Program-made: the position numbers and the translations under genes
NCBI GenBank assembly: GCA_027013285.1
Contig: JALUXR010000097.1
Location: 1-17,190 of the forward strand
From: Candidatus Altimarinota bacterium
GTDB taxonomy: Bacteria > Patescibacteriota > Gracilibacteria > Absconditabacterales > Absconditicoccaceae
Reading direction: 5' to 3'
Length of the DNA stretch: 17,190 bases
In this document: positions 9,995 through 17,190 of the stretch, in pieces
Numbering within the stretch: the stretch's first letter is position 1
Layout of the letters: each line of letters begins with the position of its first letter
Notes under the pieces: model-generated
Seen by the model: only the letters and a program-made list of their open reading frames with translations
What the model was told of the DNA's origin: nothing
Database searches by the model: none

Positions 9995-10030
9995 AGCAAT
10001 GTTGGTCTAAAACCCATTGCTATTTTTTTT
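9995..10030 (+). terminator. Rho-independent terminator after res
   Basis: Perfect 7-bp stem AGCAATG (9995-10001) / CATTGCT (10015-10021), with a possible inner GG/CC pair, followed by eight T (10023-10030). It ends the cassette transcript. Confidence 0.85.
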
Positions 10031-10036
10031 ATAATT

Positions 10037-10065
10037 TTTATTATAACTTTAATTTAGAATATAAT
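10037..10065 (+). promoter_or_regulatory. Probable dnaE promoter inside the right repeat
   Basis: Consensus TATAAT at 10060-10065, with weak TTTATT (10037-10042) 17 bp upstream. Only 11 bases separate the -10 from the dnaE ATG, implying an almost leaderless transcript. Confidence 0.5.
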
Positions 10066-10076
10066 TTTGTGATTTT

Positions 10077-13000
10077 ATGTGAATGAATCTTGAAGAATTT
10101 CAACTTAGGTATATGTGATATGAATTTATGAATGAAAGATTTGCTCTTAATTGGGATGAAGATACACTTTTGAAATTATCTCAAAGGACTGATAAATGAG
10201 AAATTACTTGAAAACTTACGGAGACTTCTCCAGAGGAGCTTAAAACAGCTACTGTCCAAACTTATACAGATTTTAAAAGAGATTTTTTGGAAAAAGAATG
10301 ATCAAAAATAATTAGATTTAATTTTACTTTAAAAGATTATATTGATCGTATTGAGTATGAATTTAAAGTAATTCATGAAATGGGGTATGATACATATTTT
10401 TTGATAGTGCAAGATTATATTATGTATGCAAAGAAAAACAAAATAGTTGTAGGTCCTTGAAGATGATCTGCTGCTTGAAGTTTGTTAGGTTATTTGATAA
10501 GGATTACAGAAATTGATCCTATGGAGTATGATTTACTTTTTGAAAGATTTTTGAATCCTGCTAGAATATCTATGCCCGATATCGATACAGATTTTGAAGA
10601 TTCTGAAAGATTAAATATTTTGGAATATTGTAAAAAAAAGTATTGAGTTGAAAAAGTAGCTAATATTTGAACTTATATGACAATGGCTGCAAAGGCATCT
10701 TTTAAGGATGTAGCTAGAATATTTTGAGTTTCTTTTACAAAATCAAACCAACTTTCAAATTATATAGAAAAACATATAAAAGATAGTTATGAAACTAATG
10801 ATGAATTTAAAAACTTAGTAGATGAAGATGAAAGTTTAAAAAAAATAGTAGAATTTTCATCGAATTTGGAATGAACTGTAAGACAGTTATGAGTCCATGC
10901 TTGTGGTATTATTATTGCTCCTGAAGATATTACAACTTATACACCTATTCAATATCCACCAAAACCTTGAAGTAAAGAACCAGATAAAACTAGAGTAGTA
11001 ACTCAATATGATGGGCATTATATGGAGGATATTGGTCTTCTTAAGATGGATTTTTTGTGATTAAGAAACTTATCAATTATTAAAAATACCATCAAAATTT
11101 TGAAAGTGAAAGCTGAAAAAGATAATAAACAACTTGAAACTATTTATGAAGAGTTTTTTAAATATTATGTATTTGAGCCACCAATCGATGATGAAGCTAG
11201 TTTCCAAATATTTCAAGAATGAGATACTGTTTGAGTTTTTCAGTTTGAATCTGATGGAATGAGAGCTTGGTTGAAAAAGTTGAAACCTACTTGAATAGAG
11301 GATATTATTGCGATGGTGAGTTTGTATCGTCCAGGTCCTATGGAGTGGATTCCAAATTATATTGATAGAAAACAATGAGTTGAGAAAATTACATATTTGC
11401 CAAAAGATATTTATGAAGATTTGATAAATAAATATTGAAAGGAAGAAGCTGATAAGCAAAGAAAACAAATTAGAGAGGATTTATCTCCTTTTATGGATGT
11501 AACTTATTGAATTCCAATTTATCAAGAACAACTTATGAGGATAGTGCAAGTGATGGCTTGATTTTCTCTTGGTGAAGCTGATCTTTTGAGAAGATGAATT
11601 GGTAAAAAAATTAAAGAAGTAATTGAACAATTAAAAATAGAGTTTGTAGAAAAATCTGATAAATATAAGTGATATAAAAAAGAGGTTTCTACTTTTGTTT
11701 ATGAAAAGATGATAGAACCAGCTGCAAACTATTCTTTTAATAAATCTCATGCTGCTTGTTATGCTATAATTGCTTATCAGACAGCTTATTTGAAAGCACA
11801 CCATCCAGTAGAGTTTTATGCTGCACTTTTAAGGTCTGTAGAAGAAAATACTGAAAGATTTGCGGAATTAGTAGAAGAATTAAAAATTAAATGAATTAAA
11901 ATACAGCCTGTAAGTGTGAATACTTCATTTAATCATATGGCAGCTGTGGAAGATTCAGTAGTTGTTTGATTTTTGTCTATTAAATGAATTTGATTTGAAG
12001 TATGAGAAAATATTGAGAAAGAAAGAGAAAGAAATTGAAAATATAAAGATTTGGAAGACTTTTTCACAAGAAATGAGAAAAATGTAAATAAAAAGACTGT
12101 AGAATCTTTGATAAAATCTTGAGCATTAGATGAATTTGCAGATAGATGAGTTTTGATAGAAAATGTTGAAAACATACTAGATTGGTCAAAAAAATGACAA
12201 GTTAAGAAGGAATCTGCTGGTATGGGACTTTTTGGAGAAGAAATTTTATGAAAAGATCCATTAGTATTGAAAACAGATGTTTCACATTCTATGACAAAAA
12301 TGCAGAAGTTATGACTTGAATATGAAACATTTTGAACTTTTATTTCATCTCATCCTTTTGATGGACTTTATAATTTTGTAAAAAGAAAATATAATTTTAT
12401 TACTCAAATTTTAAAAGAAAACTATGAGTGAGACTACAAAATATTGGGTTTCATAAAAGACATTATCAAAGCTCCAAGATATAATTGAATATTTCTTGTG
12501 GTAGAAGATATTACTTGAACTGTAAGATTTTTCGTGAAAAATACTCCTTGATTACATAAGTTTGATATTATAGTGGTTGAGTGATATAAAAGAAAAAGAC
12601 CATCCATAAGTAAGGTTTATAAAATTAATTTGGGAAAACTTATAGATAAATTGAAAGCTAAATGAAAATATGATGAAAGTTTATCAGTTGCAAAAGTAAG
12701 AGCAGATAGAAATGATGTAATTTTAGAAGGTAAAAAAAATTCTGTAGATAAAAATAAGGGAGGAACCGAAACTAATTGAGAATTGGTAGTTGATAATGAA
12801 CAATGAGATATTGAATCTGTAGATAATGAATTAAAAGAAGAATTACAAACTCAAGAAACTTGTAATACAGATATGGTGCAGGAAAATCAGGAAGGTGATG
12901 TAATGCCGGAGTGTGATGTAAATAATTGAGAAAATAAGTTGGAAGATTCCGGATTAAGTGAGGAAAATAAAAAAGAAAATAAATTAAAAGATTCAGGATT

Positions 13001-13151
13001 AAGTGAGGAATGACAAACAAAAGAGGATACTGATGATATTCATATTTGATTACCTGATGATATAGAAACTATCAAAAAATTAGTTCAAATGAAAAAGGAA
13101 AATCCTGATCAAAATGAGTTTGAGGTGGATGGAAAGAAGTATAAAATTTAA
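10077..13151 (+). CDS. dnaE: DNA polymerase III alpha subunit lacking the PHP domain
   Basis: A 1024-residue replicative polymerase catalytic subunit. Palm motifs are complete: GPGRGSAAGS (126-135), PDIDTDF with catalytic D168 and D170, and the third aspartate D325 in KMDFLGLR, with spacing like E. coli D401/D403/D555. Conserved LYRPGPM, IPIYQEQLM and FNKSHAACYAIIAYQTAYLK follow, then helix-hairpin-helix and OB-fold (ILGFIKDIIKAP...LVVEDITG) regions. About 233 residues fewer precede the palm than in E. coli: the N-terminal PHP domain is absent. An in-frame TAA at 10062 rules out an upstream start. From about residue 882 the protein becomes an acidic, low-complexity tail with a duplicated KLxDSGLSEE segment instead of a normal C-terminal domain. 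An rlu gene follows after 21 bp. About two thirds of glycines are TGA. It may be a split polymerase with the PHP part elsewhere. Confidence 0.9.
12930..13010 (+). repeat. Short imperfect duplication in the dnaE acidic tail
   Basis: Two 36-bp units (12930-12965 and 12975-13010), encoding ENKLEDSGLSEE and ENKLKDSGLSEE, are separated by Asn-Lys-Lys. They have diverged only at a few bases and lie in the disordered-looking tail. Confidence 0.8.
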
Positions 13152-13172
13152 TTTTAAATACTAAAAATATAA

Positions 13173-14132
13173 ATGGAATATAAAATTACAGAAATGGAAG
13201 CTGAACAAAGGTATGATAGATTTTTAAGGAAATATTTTAAACAATTTCCGGAGGTGAAACTGTGAGATATTTATCTTATGATAAGAAAATGACAAATTAA
13301 AGTAAATAAAAAGAAAAGAAAAGATAATTATAGACTTGTTTTATGAGATGTAGTTTATATTCCAGATTGAATTTTGGAAGAATTAGATCAGACTAAGTCA
13401 TGAAAATTGGCTAAATTTTCTTTAGACAAAATCAAAGATATGATAATTTATGAAGATAACAATTATTTATTTTTCAATAAACCTGCTTGAGTAACTATTC
13501 ACGAATGAAATAACCATATGGATGATTTGACTATGAATAGTTTTTTGGAGAAATATGTGAAAGAAACTTGAATAAATACTTCATCAACTTTTAAGCCATC
13601 ATTCTGTTTTAGGCTTGATAAAGATACTTCTGGTGTGTTGATAGCTGGTAAAACTTATGATGCTTTGAAATATTTGAATGAATTGATAAGACTACATAAA
13701 ACAGAAAAAATTTATCTTGCTATAGCTAAGTGAATAGTAAAAAATAAAACTGTAGATTTACCTTTGGAGAAGATTTTTGATAAGAAATTTTGAAAAGCAA
13801 AAGTAGTAGTTTCTGAAAATGGTGATCAGGCAACAAGTATGATAAAAGTTTTAAAGACAAAAGAAGATGAGTTTTTATGAAACATATCCTTGGTTCAAGT
13901 TCAACTACTTACTGGTAGAATGCATCAAATTAGAGTTCATCTTGCACATAACAAATGGCCGATTATTTGAGATTTGATGTATGCAGACCCAGTTATAAAC
14001 AGATTAGCTAAAAAATATTATCAAATCACAAGACAACTATTACATAGCCGGAAGTACGGATTTGAATATAATTGAAAAAAGTATAATGTAAAAGCACCAA
14101 TACCTTTAGAATTTGATGAAATAATGAGTTAA
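13173..14132 (+). CDS. RluC/RluD-type 23S rRNA pseudouridine synthase
   Basis: A 319-residue pseudouridine synthase of the RluA superfamily, which isomerises uridines in rRNA. An S4-like RNA-binding region lies at the N-terminus (RFLRKYFKQFP ... IYLMIRKGQIKVNKK). The catalytic motif FRLDKDTSGVLIAGK carries D149, and the C-terminal LLTGRMHQIRVHLAH motif is complete. The family usually has HRLDxxTSG; here the His is Phe. It lies 21 bp after dnaE and 26 bp before the next gene, with no terminator between, so the three are probably one operon. Which uridine is modified (RluC or RluD specificity) cannot be told. No Shine-Dalgarno sequence is seen; the start is the first ATG and keeps the S4 domain whole. 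Confidence 0.88.
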
Positions 14133-14158
14133 ACAATTTATTATTTAAAATAAAAAAA

Positions 14159-15139
14159 ATGAAATATTTATTAGTAGTATTGTTTTTTTTCTTAATTTCT
14201 TCTACTTATTCTTATCAAAATTTGATAAATAAAAGAATAGATTCTCATTGAGTAAAAGTTATTAAAGTTATATTAGGTGGTAAATATAAAATAGTTAGCT
14301 CATTATCTGAAAAGTGAGATAGGTTAATAAATTTAATGAATAAAGTTTATTGAGTTTCTGCTATAAATTGAGCATACTTTTGTCCTGCTGATTATTCTAA
14401 TTGTTGATGAAAAAATTATTCAAATGCTCCAAGATTTTATAACTGAAAAAATTATTCAAAATATTGAAATGATTTTGGTATAAATTGAGTTTTTGCTTTT
14501 GATAAAAAAGATAAGCCTTTTATTGTAATGAATTATCTTTGGTGAGATGCTCCAGAAAATTTAAAAAAACAAATAAATTCAGATAAAATTAAAGATATTT
14601 ATCGATGAATTTGAAATTTTCCTGTTTTACTTTTACATTGAAATGATATAGTTTCTTTGTATGAAACTCAATTATCAAGGAAGATGAAGTTATCTTGACC
14701 TAAATCTTTTATTTGTTCTACAAAAGATGATAAAACAATATATATGTGATATGTTTCAAATATTACAATTTATAATATGCCAATTTTTCTTAAAAAGAAT
14801 TTTTGATGTTATAATGCTTTAAATTTAGATTCTGGTGGTTCTTTAGGTATGATTTATAACTGAAAGGTTATTAAAAAACATTGAAGAGATATTATGGATG
14901 CTTTTGTAGTAGTAGATATAGAAAAAGAAAATAAAGTTAAACAAATTTTATTTAAAAATAAAAAATTATTGGACAGGGTAGTTAATAAAATTAAAAAATT
15001 TTATTGAAATAATATTTATGTTATCAAAGCTTTAGTTTCTAAAATAGAATATTTAAAAAATAAATATTCAAATAATTTAAAGATTTTTGTTCTTTTGAAT
15101 GAATTACAAATTAGATTAGAAAATTTATTTAATCTTTAA
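14159..15139 (+). CDS. Secreted NAGPA-domain phosphodiester glycosidase-like protein
   Basis: A 326-residue protein with an N-terminal signal peptide (MKYLLVVLFFFLISSTYSY, likely cut near residue 18), so it is exported. The body matches the NAGPA family (phosphodiester glycosidase, exopolysaccharide-related): AINGAYFCPADYS near residue 70 and the hallmark ALNLDSGGSLGMIYNGKVI followed by GRDIMDAFVVVDI near 250-275. Family members cleave sugar-phosphodiester bonds, often on surface glycans; the substrate here is unknown. Several cysteines (CPADYSNC, FICST, GCYNALN) could form disulfides outside the cell. A 45-residue Lys/Asn-rich tail extends beyond the domain. It is the last gene of the dnaE-rlu run. 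Its TAA stop overlaps the conserved operator preceding the response regulator gene. Confidence 0.8.
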
Positions 15140-15166
15140 CATTTTTTTAAGCTAAATATTTATAAT
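15135..15166 (+). promoter_or_regulatory. Operator-promoter of the two-component operon (copy A of a shared 32-bp element)
   Basis: TTTAAC-N5-TTTAAG (15135-15151) is a direct repeat with 11-bp spacing, the layout bound by OmpR/PhoB-family dimers. TATAAT (15161-15166) follows nine bases later. It matches 16990-17021 at 28 of 32 positions. The first half-site includes the stop codon of the upstream gene. The position suggests autoregulation by the regulator starting at 15192. Confidence 0.6.
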
Positions 15167-15191
15167 AAACTTTATTTCTGAAAATAATAAT

Positions 15192-15842
15192 ATGAAAATT
15201 CTACTTTTAGAAGATGAAAAACAAATTGCAGAAAATATAAAAGAATATTTGAAATTAAAAGTTGGTTATAATGTAGATATTACAGGAACAATAAAACAAG
15301 CACAACAAAAAATAGAAGATAATTATTATGATGTATTGCTTTTTGATATAATGTTGCCAGATGGAGAAAGTTATGATTTAGCAAATGAAATTAAACAAAC
15401 TTATGATGATTTGCCTATTATTTTTTTAACTGCAAAAGGTGAACTTGAAGATAAATTAAATTGATTTGATGTTTGATGAGATGATTATATCACAAAACCT
15501 TTTGAATTAGATGAACTTATTGCAAGAATACAAACTATTGCAAAAAGATTTTGAATTTGAAATTTAACTATAAAATGAGTTGATTTAGATTTAGAAAATA
15601 AAAAAATTATAAAAGAATGAAAGGAAATAAAACTAAATAAAACTGAATGGCTTATTTTGGATTATCTAATTTCAAATAGATGAAAAATTATTACAAGAAC
15701 TGATTTGATAGAATATGTATGGTGAGATGATTTGTTTGATGAAAAAATAGATAGAAAACTTGATGTTTATGTTGCAAATATTAGAAAAAAATTATGAAAA
15801 GATTTTATTGAGACGATTAGAGGTATAGGATATAAAATTTAA
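15192..15842 (+). CDS. OmpR/PhoB-family response regulator
   Basis: A 216-residue two-component regulator. Receiver domain (about 1-115): acidic pocket E7/D8, phosphoacceptor D52 in LLFDIMLPDG, T80 in FLTAK and K102 in YITKPF are all present, so it should be phosphorylatable. The C-terminal winged-helix domain (about 120-216) has KLNKTEWLILDYLISNRGKI, the WGDD turn, DVYVANIRKKLG and the final ETIRGIGYKI, all OmpR-class signatures. Fifteen bases separate it from its kinase gene. It probably binds the 11-bp-spaced repeats upstream of itself and upstream of the gene at 17077. The target signal is discussed with the kinase. Confidence 0.93.
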
Positions 15843-15857
15843 ATTTTAAGATATGAA

Positions 15858-16994
15858 ATGAAAACTTCTACAAAAGTAATTTTAAAGTTTCAATTATTTA
15901 CTAGTATTATACTATTTATAATATTATTTTTGGTAAATATACTTTTTTTCGAATCAAGTGTATCTCAATATAATGAAAAAATCATTAAAATGGGTGGAAT
16001 GATGATGAATATGAACTTTCATCAATGAGAAATGGAAGATTGACGATTACTAAAAGATAATTGTTTTACAAGATACCAGCAAAAATATTGCTTAACTAAT
16101 GCTAATAAAAATATATTTTGATTTTATCATATAAAAGATAAATTTTTTTATATTAAAAATAATGTAGTTATTGATATAACAAATTTTCTTACATTCCAGA
16201 AGCTATTTATAAAAACATCTATTTTTATTTTATTATTTTATTTATTATTTTCATATTTTATTTGAAAACTATTTTTGAAAACTATATATAAAAAGATATT
16301 TCAAGCTATATGAAATTTGGAGAAAGAAAATTATATAAATATAAAATCTATGAAATTATCAAATGACGATGAACTTAAAATTTTGTTTGAAACGATAAAT
16401 AATCAAATAGATAGTATCTCTTCATTTAATAAATATCTTTCTCATGAGTTGAAAACACCTTTGATGAATATTTCCTCTTCGTTGGATATATTAGCTTTAA
16501 AATATGATGATGAGAAATTTAGCCAGCTTAAAAAAGAAGTTTTTAATATTAAAAATATTATAGATATATTAAATAAATTAATAGTTATAGAGAATAAAAA
16601 ATTAAAATTAGAGAAAATCGATATAAATATCTGTGATAAAATTAAAAAGATAGCAAATTCAATAAACTTAGAATATAATATAAGATGTGATATTAATAAT
16701 ATTTTGGTAAATGATGAACTTTTTAATGTTTTGATAAATAATTTACTGATAAATGCAAAAAAGTATGCAAAATGAGATATTAAAATTATTTTGACAGATA
16801 ATTTTTTAGAAATATCAAATAAATCAGATAAGATACAAAATCTTGAGAAATTAACTAAAAAATTTTATAAGGAGTGAGATAAATGAATGTGAATAGGTTT
16901 ATATTTAGTTAATAAAATTTGTGATATTTTATGATATAAATTGCTTATATCACAAGATGAAAACCTAATTTTCAAAATAAAAATATTTTTTTAA
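15858..16994 (+). CDS. Sensor histidine kinase with a Met-rich extracytoplasmic loop
   Basis: A 378-residue membrane kinase. The first transmembrane helix is about 8-32 and the second about 115-137, enclosing an 80-residue sensor. The sensor begins with the Met-rich run MGGMMMNMNFHQGEM (45-59), then C69 and C78. A HAMP-like linker leads to the dimerisation domain with the phospho-accepting H196 in YLSHELKTPL. The ATPase domain has the N-box NNLLINAKKYA and a G2 box GDKGMGIGLYLV; a clear G1 box (DxGxG) is not visible and the domain is compact. Met, His and Cys in the sensor suggest, but do not prove, soft-metal (copper or silver) sensing. The start chosen is the ATG at 15858, because the ATG at 15853 hits a TAA after eight codons. 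Cotranscribed with the regulator. Confidence 0.9.
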
Positions 16995-17021
16995 CATTTT
17001 TTTAAGGTAGATGTTTATAAC
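16990..17021 (+). promoter_or_regulatory. Operator-promoter of the secreted Gly/Met-rich protein gene (copy B of the shared element)
   Basis: TTTAAC-N5-TTTAAG (16990-17006), nine bases, then TATAAC (17016-17021): the same layout as 15135-15166, differing at four of 32 positions. The first half-site overlaps the kinase stop codon. It lies 55 bp upstream of the next start, so the gene is probably a target of the adjacent regulator. Confidence 0.6.
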
Positions 17022-17076
17022 TATAACACTTCCAAAAAAAGAAGTAAAAAATATTTATAAATTAATTATTATTAAA

Positions 17077-17190
17077 ATGAAATGAAAAAAGACATTAATA
17101 CTACTTACAGTAGTTTTAGGAACATTAACAGGTGGAGCTTATGCGATGTATTGACAATGAGGATGAAATTGAGGATATATGTGAATGTGA
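17077..17190 (+). CDS. Secreted Gly/Met-rich protein of unknown function, partial at the right edge
   Basis: The first 38 codons of a gene running off the window. Residues 1-23 are a signal peptide: basic MKGKK, hydrophobic TLILLTVVLGTLTGG, then AYA as a cleavage site. The mature part begins MYGQGGGNGGYMGMG, rich in Gly, Met and Tyr, with most glycines written TGA. I do not recognise a family. It follows the kinase gene by 82 bp and has its own copy of the shared regulator element, so it is likely an output of the two-component system. A methionine-rich exported protein beside a Met-rich sensor would fit metal binding, which is inference only. The alternative ATG at 17082 is in another frame and lacks the signal peptide. 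Confidence 0.75.

Larger units (their letters stand above)
9986..10076. repeat. 91-bp direct repeat, right copy
   Basis: Second copy of 3299-3389 (two mismatches). It begins seven bases after the res stop and ends at the base before the dnaE start codon, so it forms the complete res-dnaE intergenic region: terminator plus dnaE promoter. Confidence 0.93.

Noticed and set aside
3299..10076. The two 91-bp repeats as CRISPR or transposon ends
   Set aside because: Only two copies 6.7 kb apart, in direct orientation, without transposase, target duplication or spacer pattern; each has a terminator and promoter.
11073..11468. Open frame on the minus strand opposite dnaE
   Set aside because: It is a low-complexity Phe/Ile-rich shadow of conserved dnaE codons (palm and RPGPM region) and matches no family.
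12772..13020. Minus-strand open frame opposite the dnaE acidic tail
   Set aside because: Complement of an acidic low-complexity region, giving a Leu/Phe/His-rich sequence without a start context or family match.
17028..17045. ACTTC/GAAGT hairpin before the last gene as a terminator
   Set aside because: Only a 5-bp stem with no following T run on the plus strand, and it lies downstream of the predicted promoter.

Overview
The window comes from an AT-rich bacterial genome that reads UGA as glycine (genetic code 25). This code is known from the candidate phyla Gracilibacteria (BD1-5) and Absconditabacteria (SR1). In-frame TGA falls where glycine is invariant: the KTG box of a penicillin-binding protein, all three motif glycines of a Fic enzyme, DPPYNTG of a methyltransferase, and GPGRGSAAGS of DNA polymerase III alpha. 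Read with TAA/TAG as the only stops, the window is almost fully coding. No gene-free stretch exceeds 300 bases; the longest gap is about 140 bp. I see no tRNA, rRNA or CRISPR array. None of the starts has an obvious Shine-Dalgarno sequence.

Left part (1-3297). The minus strand carries the N-terminus of a type I restriction HsdR gene, running off the edge and needing a -1 frameshift at an A6 run, and a compact bifunctional penicillin-binding protein (PBP1C type). Divergent from the latter is an M16 zinc metallopeptidase.

Middle (3299-10076). A type III restriction-modification cassette lies between two 91-bp direct repeats that are 98% identical and each hold a terminator plus a -10 promoter element. 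It encodes Mod, with an extra helicase-type N-terminal domain, then a Fic AMPylase, then Res. Mod and Fic are intact. Res is broken by an in-frame TAA just before its DEPQ motif and also has an exact 288-bp in-frame tandem duplication. Fic and Res use TGA for about 90% of glycines, against roughly 58-68% in the flanking M16 and dnaE genes.

Right part (10077-17190). A DnaE that lacks the whole N-terminal PHP domain and ends in an acidic tail heads a tight run with an RluC/D-type pseudouridine synthase and a secreted NAGPA-type phosphodiester glycosidase. A two-component system follows: an OmpR-type regulator and a histidine kinase with a Met-rich extracytoplasmic loop. The window ends in the start of a secreted Gly/Met-rich protein. 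The regulator gene and this last gene share a nearly identical 32-bp promoter segment with an 11-bp-spaced direct repeat, suggesting that the regulator controls both itself and the secreted protein.

The most notable points are the repeat-flanked cassette with an inactivated nuclease, the PHP-less polymerase, and the shared operator-promoter of a possible metal- or envelope-stress circuit.
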